In this document: positions 31,310 to 41,915 of the stretch, one piece after another
Layout: every line of letters begins with the position of its first letter
How positions within the stretch are numbered: the stretch's first letter is position 1
DNA from: Anthoceros angustus
Taxonomy: Eukaryota > Streptophyta > Anthocerotopsida > Anthocerotales > Anthocerotaceae
Reading direction: 5' to 3'
Assembly: GCA_010909165.1 (NCBI GenBank)
Contig: VJWM01000259.1
Span: forward strand, 1 to 64,000
DNA: 64,000 bases
Position numbers and translations under genes: made by a program
The notes under the pieces: model-generated
Seen by the model: only the letters and a program-made list of their open reading frames with translations
What the model was told of the DNA's origin: nothing
Databases searched by the model: none

Positions 31310-31530
31310 TGTGGATAGTCATTTATTACGCAATTGGATAATTGACTCGGTGCATCTTTCCATGTTACTCCTCATAGAGAGTGGTTTAGCACGTATGATG
31401 CTACAAGGAAAGGATCGTTAGGCTTGGAAATAACTATGCATGCGGATCGCGGTGGTGATGTGCAACTCAAGTTGACAACGGATCTTCATTCATCTTTGAA
31501 GGGCGTTAGGCATGTTCGAAGTTGACAAAG
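31310..31530 (+). pseudogene. C2 protease region, copy 1 (copy 2 at 32490-32703)
   Basis: After the knuckle the text reads QLDN then GASFHVTPHREWFSTYDATR, the copia protease active-site region (WIIDSGASFHVTP in relatives) with a 1-nt slip across the D-S. GLEITMHADR and LKLTTDLHSSLKGVRHV follow. Copy 2 keeps the same text (32521-32703). Confidence 0.75.
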
Positions 31531-31639
31531 AGCATGATTAGCGCGGGAGTTGGATGATCTTTGGTTACCACTTCTTTGGTTTGGGGATCACTCTTGGAAG
31601 ATCTCCAAAGGTTCTCTTGTGTTAGCTCGTGGATCGAAG

Positions 31640-32360
31640 TGTGGCACTTTGTACTCACTTGTAAACACATCAAAGATCATGTGATCGTGTGACAGCGACC
31701 AAATGTTTCCTTGTGGCATTGCGGTTAGGACATATGTCTCGAGAAGGGAATGAAGGTTTTATCTCGTTACGGTTATATCCTGTTATTCTTACGATCTCTC
31801 GATGTGTGAGCCTTTGTTTATATGGGAAGCAGACAAAATCATCACATCGAACAAGAGGTAAAGTAGGAGTAAACCTCTTGAGTTGGTTCCGTGATGTATG
31901 TGGACCTATGCCTCTGCATCATTAGGCGGTGCCTCTATTTTGTCACTTTCATAGATGATTTCTCACGCAAGGTGTGGGTTTATCCTTTGAGGAAAAAGGA
32001 TGAAGTTACGGTGTTTGAAATTTGTCACCCTTGTAGAGAATCGATCACCGATTGAAGTGTCTAGGGACGGATAATGGTGGAAGTATGTTTAGCTTTCGGT
32101 CATTTACAGTTCGGAATCAAAAGAATTATGCGCCGTATACTCCTCCACAAAATGGTGTGGTGGCGGATGAAAGAACCATTCGGAGAGGATCGTGGTTTGT
32201 TGTCAAACTACGGATTGCCTAATGGGTTTTGGGCGAGCGATGTCTCTGTTCATCTTATTATGATCTCCTAATAAAATTGATGGCGAGTTCGGAGGAGCTA
32301 TGGCGGAAAGAAACCATCCTACAAGCATCTGCAGTGTTTGGTTGTGAGGCATCTTGCCAT
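31640..32360 (+). pseudogene. C2 copia integrase, copy 1
   Basis: It shows RLGHMSREG (zinc domain), SRCVSLCLYGKQTKSSHRTR (CxxC damaged), FRDVCGPMP (first catalytic Asp region), GVGLSFEEKG text in a shifted frame and TDNGGS near 32070, the second Asp. It is truncated by the duplication junction. Confidence 0.8.
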
Positions 32361-32819
32361 GTTCAAAAGGACCAAGGAAAAGAGAAGCGGGGATGACAAG
32401 AAGGCGACTTGTCATCGAGTTGGAAGAGTTAAACTGTTGAGGACGGAGATGTCCTTATCTCTTCTTACTTGAATCTTGCACAATTAACGGTGGATAGTCA
32501 TTTATTACGCAATTGGATAATTGACTCGGTGCATCTTTCCATGTTACTCCTCGCAGAGTGGTTTAGCACGTATGATGCTACAAGGAAAGGATGCGTTAGG
32601 CTTGGAAATAACTATGCATGCGGATCGCGTGGGTGATGTGCAACTCAAGTTGACAACGGATCTTCATTCATCTTTGAAGGGCGTTAGGCATGTTCGAAGT
32701 TGACAAAGAGCATGATTAGCGCGGAGTTGGATGATCTTTGGTTACCACTTCTTGGTTTGGGGATCACTCTTGGAAGATCTCCAAAGGTTCTCTTGTGTTA
32801 GCTCGTGGATCGAGTGTGG

Positions 32820-33877
32820 CACTTTGTACTGTAAACTTGTCAAAGATCATGTGATCGTGAGCGACCAAATGTTTCCTTGTGGCATTGCGGTTAGGACATA
32901 TGTCTCGAGAAGGGAATGAAGGTTTTATCTCGTTACGGTTATATCCACATTCTTAACTTCTCGATCTCTCGATGTGTGAGCCTTTGTTTATATGGGAAGC
33001 AGACAAAATCATCACATCGAACAAGAGGTAAAGTAGGAGTAAACCTCTTGAGTTGGTTCCGATGATGTATGTGGACCTATGCCTCTGCATCATTAGGCGG
33101 TGCCTCTATTTTGTCACTTTCATAGATGATTTCTCACGCAAGGTGTGGGTTTATCCTTTGAGGAAAAAGGATGAAGTTCGGCGGTGTTTGAAATTTGTCA
33201 CCCTTGTAGAGAATCGATCAGCCCGATTGAAGTGTCTAAGGGCGGATAATGGTGGAAGTATGTTTTAAAGCTTTCGGTCATTCTGTGATTCCAAGGGAAT
33301 CAAAAGAATTATGCGCGTATCTCCTCCACAAAATGGTGTGGTGGCGGATGAAAGAACCATTCGAGAGGATCGTGGTTTGTTGTCAAACTGGATTGCCTAA
33401 TGGGTTTTGGGCGAGCGATGTCTCAGTTCATCTTATTATGATCTCCTAATAAATGAGCGGGTTCGGAGGAGCTATGGTGGAAAGAACCATCCTACAAGCA
33501 TCTGCAGTGTTTGGTATGAGGCATCTTGCCATGTTCCAAAAGAGTTTCGGGACAAGTTGGCACCTAAGTCCAAGAAATGTATTTTTCTTGGCTATGGTGA
33601 TTACGGTGAGATGGGATACCGTTTGTGGGATCCGAGGCTAGAAAGGTTGTTCGTACTAGGCGTGTTCTTCAATGAGAACAAGATGCACGAAGCCTACTCC
33701 AAGCGTGGAGGTGCGAAGGGTGATCTTCAAGAAGATGGACATGATCATCATGGGCGGGTTGATACCGTGGTAATGTGCGAGCACATTCCTCCGATAGATG
33801 AACCAAGAGTCGAACAAGCACCTATAGAGGTGCACATGCGTGGGTCGAGGCGGGATTACACGACCTCGGCGGTATGA
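32820..33877 (+). pseudogene. C2 copia integrase, copy 2 with C-terminal region
   Basis: Frame 33053-33268 reads YFVTFIDDFSRKVWVYPLRK and CLRADNGGS, the copia catalytic core. PPQNGVVADERTI (about 33320-33360) is the third-residue region, with its Glu perhaps altered to Asp. Frame 33407-33877 (156 codons) holds the C-terminal part: CHVPKEFRDKLAPKSKKCIF, LGYGDYGEMGYRLWDP and a polar tail toward the RT. Confidence 0.87.
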
Positions 33878-33879
33878 TC

Positions 33880-34850
33880 CATCTGGATTATGTTATCTTG
33901 ACAGTTGTGGGGAACCCTCTTCTTACAAAGAGGCCATGTCAATGAGTAACAAAGTGGGAGAAGGCCATGCGATCGAAATGAATTATTGCATAAGAACCAA
34001 ACTTCGGAGTTGGTTCTGTTGCCTAAGGATAAGAAGGCACTACCGTGCAAATGGGTGTACAAGATGAAGGTCATACCTCATGATGGCAAACCAAAGTACA
34101 AGGCACGATTGGTTGCTAAGGGTTTCAAGCAACAGCCAGGCATTGACTTTGATGAGATTTTCTCACCAGTAGTCAAAATGACAACTTTGCGATGTGTTCT
34201 TGCTTTGGTTGCGAATGATATGGAACTTATGCGGATGGATGTCAAGACGGCATTCTTGCATGGTGACCTTCAAGAGGGCGTCTACATGCAACGAAGGTTT
34301 TGTTGAGAAGGGCAAAGAGCATCGGTGTGCGAGTTGAGGAAGAGCCTTTATGGTTTGAAGCAGGCACCAGTGGTATCACAAGTTCCACTCATTTATGCTT
34401 TCTCAAGGCTACAAGCGTGGCGATGAGGATCATTGCCTCTATCTGAAACAAGCTAAGGATCAAAGCTTGCTCATTTTGATCCTCTATGTGGATGATATGC
34501 TAATTCTTTGGAGCGATCGATGAGATTTCGTTGAAGTCAAAGTTGAATGCTCACTTTGAAATAATGACTTGGGAGAGGCATATACTTGGCATGCGTGTTA
34601 TGAACAGACATAAGCGTCTTTATTTGTCTCGACGGAATACATTAACGGTGCTTCAACGTTTCAACATGGAGAAGGGAAGCCATTGGGTACTCCATTGCCT
34701 CCATATGTGAAACTTTCAAGCGCGGATTGCCCAAGCTCTGAGGAGGACAAAGCTGAAATGGAGAAGGTCCCATACTCATCGGTAGGGAGTTTGATGTATG
34801 CAATGATTGCTACGTCGACATTGCCTTTGCGGTGGGAGTGGTTAGCGGTT
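33880..34850 (+). pseudogene. C2 copia reverse transcriptase
   Basis: Frame 33986-34306 reads LPCKWVYKMKVIPHDGKPKY, KARLVAKGFKQQPGIDF and RMDVKTAFLHGDLQEGVYMQ (catalytic D in DVK). Downstream, in shifted frames, come LYGLKQAP-type text near 34345, LLILILYVDDMLIL (about 34465-34505, catalytic YVDD) and YSSVGSLMYAMIAT in 34683-34943. Stops lie between the pieces. Confidence 0.88.
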
Positions 34851-35385
34851 TATGTCAAACCACGGCAAGAAGCATTGGGAGGCGATAAAAGGAGTTATGA
34901 GGTATCCGAATGGTACAAAAGCTTTGTGCATATGTTTTGGTAGTGAAGATGCATGTGTGGTTGGGTACAGATCGATTATGCGAGGATATGGACAAAGGAG
35001 GTCCACATCGAGTTATGTCTTCACGTGCCTTTGGAGGGGCGATCTCATGGCGATCTCGTTTGCGATCGTGCATTCGCTATCTACCGAGGCGTATGTTGCG
35101 ACAGCGAGGCTTGCAAGGAAGCCATATGGCTTGCTCGTTTAGTGGGAGACTTGGGGATCAAGGTTGAGTGCCGGTGTTGCATTGTGATAGCAGTGCTATC
35201 AATTGGCAAAGAATCCGATGTTTCATGCGAAGACTAAACATGTGGATGTGAAGTATCACTTCATTCGAGAGGTGTTGGACGGAGGTACAACTTGTCAAGG
35301 TTCACACGAACCTGCGGATATTCTTACCAAGGGACTCTCTCTACAATTTGCACAAGCTCGGACACGATGGGCATGAGATAGTCCA
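34850..35385 (+). pseudogene. C2 copia RNase H
   Basis: Text across frames reads HWEAIKGVMRYPNGTKALCI, GSEDACVVGY, a D-MDK-RSTSSYVFT segment, LSTEAYVATA (STEAEY-like) and CKEAIWLARLVGDLGIKVE, then HAKTKHVDVKYHFIREVLD and a PADILTKGLS-type end. All the standard copia RNase H landmarks are there, broken by single-base slips. The polypurine tract follows at 35412. Confidence 0.88.
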
Positions 35386-35411
35386 TTCTTCTCACAGGTA
35401 AATTGGCCTTT

Positions 35412-35421
35412 AAGTGGGAGG
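35412..35421 (+). other. C2 polypurine tract
   Basis: The tract taagtgggag lies directly before TTGTAAGGG, the presumed start of the C2 3' LTR. It is nearly identical to the C1 tract. Confidence 0.75.
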
Positions 35422-36990
35422 TTGTAAGGGTATTAAAGCCCAATGTACTTAGACTAATACACTTAGTCTAAGTTAGGTGTCGATTAAGTATCATTAGTTT
35501 AGGTGCTAATCACTAGGAAGCTTCTTGTGCTCCTTCCTAGGGCTTCTTGTGGAGCTTCCTAGGGAGCCCTATTGGAGGTATAAATACCCTCCAAGCCTCA
35601 TCTCAATGTGAGAGAGCTACTCTTGCCTCCTCCTCTCCTCTTTCCACCATCATGGTGCCACCATCCTTCAATCTGAGTCCCTAAAATGGGACTGTCTAGG
35701 GGTCAGCACCCACGCCTCGCCTCACGAGAAGGTCAGCAATGACAAACGGCACTCACACATCCGAAATTGAAGCGTGAGTGTCAAATAAGCGTGATCCTCC
35801 TCCCACTTTCACCGAGCCGGACACCTCGATGGTGGGATCTATTCTCCTCTCCAGCACACTGTTCTGTAAGAAACCAGCGAAGTGAAAGGGCGCTCGGCAA
35901 ATCCCAAAATCCCAAAATCGAAATGTTGGCAAAGCGCAATCACTTTGCTCGATCTTGGAATCAAACCAAAGTATCAAACCATGCTGTAGCCCGCCTGAAA
36001 TGGAGATCTTGAATGGCAAGTCTGTCCTCCTCTCCCACAAGCTCTGCTGCTGCAAAGATCGAAAAGGGATGAGAAAAGCGCTCGCTAGATCTTGAATTCC
36101 CAGTGTATTTGGGAAAGCCCATGGATCAGGCCTGGATATGGCCTCCTCTCTAGCACGCCATCACTGTAAGGGGTAAAAGGTGAAGGAATGCCAAGACCTC
36201 GAAATCCCAGCTGAATCTGGGAGCATACAGTGAGCTGGATTGGGCCCATGTGTAATCCTTGTGCTCCTTAGCTTCTTGTGGAGCTTCCTAGGGAGCCCTA
36301 TTGGAGGTATAAATACCCTCCAAGCCTCATCTCAATGTGAGAGAGCTACTCTTGCCTCCTCCTCTCCTCTCCTCTTTCCACCATCATGAGGGGCCACATC
36401 CCATCCCATCGTCCCTAAAATGGGACTGTCTAGGGGTCAGCACCCACGCCTCAGCCTCTGAGAAAGGTCAGCAATGACAAACGGCACTCACACATCCGAA
36501 ATTGAAGCGTGAGTGTCAAATAAGCGTGATCCTCCTCCCACTTTCTAACCAAGCCGAGCCGGACACCTCGATGGTGGGATCTGTTCTCCTCTCCAGCAGC
36601 TGCTGTAAGAAAACCAGCGAATGAAAGGGAAAGGGCGTCCAAAATCCCAAAATCGAAATGTTGGCAAAGCGCAATCCGCTCCGATCTTGGAATCAAACCA
36701 AAGTATCAAACCATGCTGTAGCCCTGAAATGGAGATCTTGAATGGCAAGGTCTGTCCTCCCTCCCACAAGCTCTCTTCTGCAAAGATCGAAAAGGGATGA
36801 GAAAAGCGCTCGCTAGATCTTGAATTCCCTGTATTTGGGAAAGCCCATGGATCAGGCCTGGATATGGCCTCCTCTCTAGCACGCCATCACTGTAAGGCCA
36901 GCAAAGGTGAAGGAATGCTCAAGACCTCGAAATCCCAGCGGGACAGGCATACCAGTGAGCTGGATTGGGCCTGTGAAGGTAATCCTTGAT
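35422..36990 (+). repeat. C2 3' LTR with internal tandem duplication
   Basis: The LTR starts near TGTAAGGGTATT. A unit of about 730 bp (roughly 35524-36257) is repeated at 36258-36985, each copy holding a TATA box (ggtataaatacc at 35577 and about 36306), a CTCC-rich leader and the same downstream text. The junction near 36258 shares CTTGTGCTCC or close variants with both parents. Because of the duplication the true 3' end of the LTR is uncertain. Open frames in both directions (e.g. 35767-36012) look like by-products. Confidence 0.65.
35576..35590 (+). promoter_or_regulatory. C2 LTR TATA box (duplicated near 36306)
   Basis: The sequence ggtataaataccctcc matches a plant TATA box (TATAAATA) and is conserved in both copies of the LTR unit. 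A CTCTCC-rich stretch, common at plant 5' UTR starts, follows 50-70 bp later. Confidence 0.6.
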
Positions 36991-37440
36991 GCTCCAGGCT
37001 CCAAAATGGCGTCGCCCAGCTAGAGGAGGCGCCTCAAATGTCGCCACTCCGCCTTGGAGTGTCGCCCTTGAAGATGGAGTCTTCGAAATAAAGGGATCCG
37101 CTGCGCAATGGCAGGAATCACGAGATTTCTTGAAGATTTCTTGGCCAGCCCAGTTTGCGCTGGCTGGGAGCCTGTAAATCGAGCCTTGGCGCCTTGTAGG
37201 GAAGCACGCGCTGAGCAAAAAACACACAGATCTGATCGATCTTGGATTTCCAGATTGCAAGGGTTCACAAAGTGCTTTCCTCCCTAACCGCGGCGCGCTC
37301 CAGGCACGATTTCGAAGACTACCCTCTGTTCCTTGCCCCACGGTCCTCATTCCCGCGCTCGCCATCATCTCCACGCTCCGCCCAGCTCGATTCCCAGCTG
37401 ATGTTTGCGCCATGATGCGAAAGCAACCCTCACGCTTGGT
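36991..37440. other. Unassigned 450-bp segment between C2 LTR and C3
   Basis: A minus frame (36919-37413, 164 codons) is open but has no recognised domain; a plus frame (36986-37177) also reads through part of it. A short inverted repeat, gcccagtttgcgctggctggg, lies at about 37146-37166. It may be C2 LTR remainder or host spacer. Confidence 0.3.
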
Positions 37441-37718
37441 GGTGCTCCTCCCACGTTGATTAGGTGCCTTGTTTGGGTTTGGGTCCAGTTTGGTTTCACA
37501 CCTAAACTAAGTGGCTTTTCTAGCCTACCTAGTTATCCGTTCATAACGGATCTATTTCCTATAACTAGTATTTAAAGGAAATGAATCCTTGGACTATGGG
37601 CCAATCAAAATAAAGGATATGTTTTCATGTCCTTGGTTAATGAAAATGCCTAACCAAGCGTAGTATATAAAACCAAGCATACATCGAGTTCACATTCTTT
37701 GCATGCGTACCTTAGTTC
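37441..37718 (+). repeat. Putative C3 5' LTR remnant with TATA box
   Basis: AT-rich sequence has an inverted repeat, ttatccgttcataacggat (37530-37550), and agtatataaaacc (about 37660-37672), a good TATA box. It abuts C3 integrase coding text with no gag or protease between, so the 5' two-thirds of C3 appear deleted. No second LTR copy was found, so the LTR call is inferred. Confidence 0.4.
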
Positions 37719-38915
37719 TTGTGTCTTGACGTTGGGGTGGTGGGCTGCGACAATCCCGTGATCCGTGTGGAGCTACCATGTCCCATATGGTGGGAGATCC
37801 AGAGATTACCTTCTCCATCTTGGGCGGTAGTAGCGGCTACGTATATACTCAACAGGCTCACATCACAGTCGGTTCAGCGGACCTTTCGAGATATTACGGA
37901 AGAAAACCGTATCATGCATCTTCGCGTCTTTGGCTCGAGAGCTTTTGCGTACATACCTGTTGAGAAGAGGCGTAAACTTGACAACCGTTCAAATGGGTTA
38001 ATATTTGTTGGTTACAGCGAGATTGCTAAAGCTTACAAACTTATTGATGCAGACACTTTACAGCCTACTGTAGCAAGGAGTGTAACTTTCCTGGAGACAC
38101 TAGAGCCACCAGTCACAGAGGATGGCATATTACTTGAACAACATGATGGTCATTTGACGTTTACAGAGGAACATGTCGACTACCCTGATGACGTTGATGG
38201 AATCTTGCTCGGTGTCCAATCTTTTCCTCTATACGACTGTGTGGTGCCTCAACAGCCTCCGCCATTAGCCCCTGTCCAACCAGCAGTCCTTAATCCTCCA
38301 GCTGGTGATCCACAAGATGATGGACCTGCCGCAAATCCTGTCCCAAATCTAGACAATCACTTAGATTCAGAATCTGAACCTGTCAGTTCTTCCCAAGATT
38401 CTGATTGTGCAGGTGAAGATGAGCCATTACCTGTTCCAGCAGCGGATGCACCTAAGCCCGTTCGTCGGTCTACACGTGTGCATCGCCCTCCCTTTGAGTG
38501 GACAAAACCTCGTTACACATCCATTGATTTCCGCAAGTCAGTGGGAGTCTGCACTCCCACTGTCCACCACGTCTCCCCGCCTGTCATTCCTCCTGAGCCT
38601 GTTACACTCAAGGAAGCCTTCTCAGGCCCAGATAGGGATAAGTGGAAATACACTATGGATGATGAGTACAATAGCTTAATTCAGAATGGTACCTGGAAGT
38701 TGGTTCCCCGTCCTGAAGGCTGCAGACCTATTACGTGCAAATGGGTCTTCAAACACAAACTTAACTCTAAGGGGGAGATTGCCAGGTATAAGGCTCGTTT
38801 GTATGCCAGGGGGTTTACCCAAATTCCAGGCCCAGACTTCCAAGAAACATTCTCCCCGGTAGTCAGATCCCAATCTATCCGTCTCATTCTTGCTCTAGCA
38901 GTTGAATACGAATGA
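37719..38915 (+). CDS. C3 copia integrase C-terminus to RT fingers (398 codons open)
   Basis: This is the longest open frame in the window. Codons 30-60 hold AATYILNRLTSQSV (integrase post-core; the following FYGRKPYHASSR part is in another frame, 37778-37963). Codons 65-130 read HLRVFGSRAFAYIPVEKRRK, then GLIFVGYSEIAKAYKLID and ARSVTF, the copia integrase C-terminal region. Codons 150-270 are an acidic, Pro-rich linker with VRRSTRVHRPP. Codons 290-398 open the RT: TLKEAFSGPD, NGTWKLVPRP, CKWVFKHKLNSKGEIARYKA and PGPDFQETFSPVVRSQSIR. Its start codon is probably not a true start, since the frame is an internal part of gag-pol. It ends by frameshift just before the DVK box. Confidence 0.88.
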   Translation: MCLDVGVVGCDNPVIRVELPCPIWWEIQRLPSPSWAVVAATYILNRLTSQSVQRTFRDITEENRIMHLRVFGSRAFAYIPVEKRRKLDNRSNGLIFVGYSEIAKAYKLIDADTLQPTVARSVTFLETLEPPVTEDGILLEQHDGHLTFTEEHVDYPDDVDGILLGVQSFPLYDCVVPQQPPPLAPVQPAVLNPPAGDPQDDGPAANPVPNLDNHLDSESEPVSSSQDSDCAGEDEPLPVPAADAPKPVRRSTRVHRPPFEWTKPRYTSIDFRKSVGVCTPTVHHVSPPVIPPEPVTLKEAFSGPDRDKWKYTMDDEYNSLIQNGTWKLVPRPEGCRPITCKWVFKHKLNSKGEIARYKARLYARGFTQIPGPDFQETFSPVVRSQSIRLILALAVEYE

Positions 38916-39430
38916 GCTTGAGCAAATGGACTCAAGGGCCGCTTTTACATGGTGTTTAGAGGAAGAGTTGTATATGGAGGAGGCTACGGGGACCCTAGAC
39001 ATCAGTTGGTTTTGCGGGGTTAATCAAGTGCATTTATGGCTCGAGACAATCTGCAGAACGCTGGAATGCTAGACTAGACACCTGCCTGCATGCACTTGCT
39101 TTTAACAGAGTCCTGCTGATCCCTCAGTTTACATCTATGATGATGGCTCCTCTTATGTTCTGTTGGCGGTATATGTAGACGATGCTATATTTGCAGCCAA
39201 CGACAAACAGCTATTAGCAAAAGTTCAAGCTTTGTTACGTAATGAATTCGAGATGACTGATGTTGGTGAGTTGAAGTTTTGCCTGGGCATTCAAGTGCTG
39301 CGAGTGAGAGAGCAGGGAATGATTACTATCCATCAACACAAATATATCAAGAGTGCAGCGATTCAACATGGATGCACTCACAAGTTGCCACACAGGCGGT
39401 GGTGTGAGACTTACAAGTGGATAGTCCACC
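38916..39430 (+). pseudogene. C3 copia RT palm and thumb
   Basis: After a degraded AAFLHG(D)LEEELYME segment (38935-38985), frame 39163-39447 reads LAVYVDDAIFAANDKQLLAK then FEMTDVGELKFCLGIQVL, the YVDD box and the conserved copia text after it. HQHKYIKS follows. This part is better preserved than the same region of C1 or C2. Confidence 0.88.
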
Positions 39431-40117
39431 TCGGCTATGGATATTGAAGATATGAAGGATGTCCCGTATAGACATGCTGTGGGAAGCCTCCTGTTTGTGA
39501 GCAATTGGACACGTCCTGATATCACGTTTGCAGTGAATACTGCTTCTCAATTCTTGGAATGTCCTGGGAGAAATCATTGGACAGCGGTTAAACGGGTATT
39601 CCGTTACCTTAAGGGTACTCATTACTTGGGCTTATGTTACAAGCGAGGAGGTTCACCTACCTGATGGTTTGATCTTGTTGGGCATCGATGGCGATTCACG
39701 TAAAACTTTCACCTATTCCTTTCCGTCTCCTCATTAGTTGGGCCAAAAACAAACAAGTATAGCTCACAGCATGAGGCGGATTATAAATGATGGCGATGTC
39801 GCAAAGAGGTGGAGTGGGAGAGAGCTTTTCTGGCTTCAGTCCATGCAGAGCAGCCATAACCTACCATCCTCTTTTGCGACAATCAGTCTGCTCTTGCCCT
39901 TGTTGAGCGCCCCCGCTTCCACGCCCGTACCAAGCACATCAAGATTCAGTACCATTATGTTAGAGAAGTAAAATCTAGAGGTATCATTCTGCCCACTTAC
40001 ATACACACAGATTCTAACGTTGCTGACATTCTCACAAAATCCTTGCCCAAGCACAAGCATCAGACACATGTAGATGGCCTGGGTCTTGTGGATTTCTCAT
40101 CACACTTTACTGCATAA
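39431..40117 (+). pseudogene. C3 copia RNase H, copy 1
   Basis: Frame 39437-39664 reads PYRHAVGSLLFVSNWTRPDI, TFAVNTASQFLECPGRNHW and AVKRVFRYLKGTHYLGLCY. Later frames show SQHEADYK (STEAEY-like), CDNQSALALVERPRFHARTK, HIKIQYHYVREVKSRGI and SNVADILTKSLPKHKHQTHV, ending in a stop at about 40117. All RNase H landmarks are present. Confidence 0.88.
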
Positions 40118-40540
40118 CTTAAGCTTACATGATTGGCAGACCTAGAGTATCTCAAACAAGTTCTAGTTTCTACTTAGTGGTCTTCCCTCATGTTTCCTTT
40201 TGCCTGCATACCTGCACATCACATTCAGGCAAATGTGTGTTTCAGTTAGTTTTCGACAGTACATTTCCCCATACCTTGTGTCCCTTCGGTGGGAGCCCGC
40301 ATAGGTCAGACAATATCAATTTCCATGTATTCAGAGGATGAAGCCAAACACCAATCTAATCCTAGAACATGGAAACACTTGAGTCACGGACAGTGTTACC
40401 TCTAGAGACACGCGCTTCCTCCTTCCTTTGGCATGTACAATCCTTGAGCGGACAATTCCCTTAAGCGAGTCCTTGTATTCTGCCTTATCGGCCTCTCGCC
40501 CTCCTCTATTCTGCCCCGGACTTTAGGCGCGCTTCATGAG
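40118..40540 (+). other. C3 3' noncoding region (second copy at about 41340-41780)
   Basis: AT-rich sequence with no frame above 70 codons; it includes acctagagtatctcaaac and a Cys-coding T/C-rich stretch. It is probably the C3 3' UTR and LTR start. Its repeat at 41340-41780 belongs to the tandem duplication. At about 40545-40640 the text switches to plus-strand gypsy ORF3 (GHVTTPRD-type). Confidence 0.4.
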
Positions 40541-40708
40541 ATGGAGGAAAGGCGGATTCTTGCCCATACATCGGAAGGTGACAAGGTGGAAGGAGGGAGC
40601 AAAAGGAGGCGAGGCCAATCCCAAGGACATGTCACCACCCCACGAGATAGGACTAAGAATGGTCAATGACCATAAATGAGCTTTGGGAACTGAAGGATAG
40701 GTGGTGTG

Positions 40709-41330
40709 AGACTTACAAAATTGGATAGTCCCACCTCAGCTATGGATATTGAAGATATGAAGGATGTCCCGTATAGACATGCTGTGGGAAGCCTCCTGTT
40801 TGTGAGCAATTGGACACGTCCTGATATCACGTTTGCAGTGAATACTGCTTCTCAATTCTTGGAATGTCCTGGGAGAAATCATTGGACAGCGGTTAAACGG
40901 GTATTCCGTTACCTTAAGGTACTCATTACTTGGGCTTATATTCTGGCGAGGTTCACCTACCGTGGTTTAATCTTGTTGGGCATCGATGGCGATTCACGTA
41001 AAACTTTCCATTCCTTACATCCTCTCCTGTTGTTAGTTGGGTCAAACAAGTATAGCTCACACATCAAGCACGAGGCGGATTATCGTCTTAGCGATGCCAA
41101 AGAGGTGGAGTGGAGAGAAACTTTTAGCGGCATTGAGCGCCCAACCTACCATCCTCTTTGCGACAATCGATTACCTCACCCTTGTTGGCGCCACGCCGTG
41201 CAAGCACATCAAGATTGATTACCATTATGTTAGAAGTAAAATCTAGAGGTATCATTACGCCTTACACCTGATTCTAACGTTCTTGACATTCTCACAAAAT
41301 CCTTGCACAAGCATCGAGACACATGTAGAT
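40709..41330 (+). pseudogene. C3 copia RNase H, copy 2
   Basis: Frame 40706-41218 repeats the text of copy 1 (VGSLLFVSNWTRPDITFAVN, ASQFLECPGRNHW), then drifts through KEVEWRETF and a damaged HIKIDYHYVRSK. It has lost more of the C-terminal part than copy 1. Confidence 0.85.
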
Positions 41331-41915
41331 GGCACAGGTCTTGTGGATTTCTCATCACACTTCTTGCATGCTTAAGCTTACATGATTGCTGAGACCTAGA
41401 GTATCTCAAACAAGTTCTAGTTTCTACTTAGTGGTCTTCCCTCATGTTTCCTTTTACTGCATACACGCACATCACATTGAGGGCAAATGTGTGTTTGATT
41501 AGTTTTCGACAGTACATTTCCCCATGCACTGTGTCCCTTCGGGTGGGAGCCGGCCTTAGGTCAGACTATCAATTTCCATGTATTCGAGGATGAAGCCAAA
41601 CACCAATCTAATCCTAGAACATGGAAACACTTGAGTCCGCAGACGATGTTACCTCTAGAACACGCTTCCTCCTTCCTTTGGCATGTACAATCTTGAGCGG
41701 ACAATTCCCTTAAGCGAGTCCTTGTATTCGTCCTTTGTCGACTCTCATGCGTCCTCCTCATCTCTATTCTGCCCCGGACTTTAGGCGCGCCCAGAGATGG
41801 AGGAAAGGCGGATTCTACACATTGGAAGGTGACAAGGTGCAGGAAGGGATGGAGCAAAAGGAGGCGAGGGCCAATCCCAAGGACATGTCACCACCCGGCA
41901 GATAAGGACTAAGAA

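Larger units (their letters stand above)
31181..33535 (+). repeat. Tandem duplication of C2 protease-integrase region
   Basis: Unit 1 (31181-32361) and unit 2 (32362-33535) are about 1.18 kb each. The junction at 32361-32370, gttcaaaagg, joins integrase text (gttccaaaag at 33533) to gag text (ttcaaaagga at 31181). The units differ by scattered short indels. Unit 2 is continuous with the downstream integrase and RT. Confidence 0.85.

Noticed and set aside
37146-37166. Terminator-like inverted repeat gcccag...ctggctggg
   Set aside because: The stem is short and imperfect, there is no T-run, and the context is eukaryotic.
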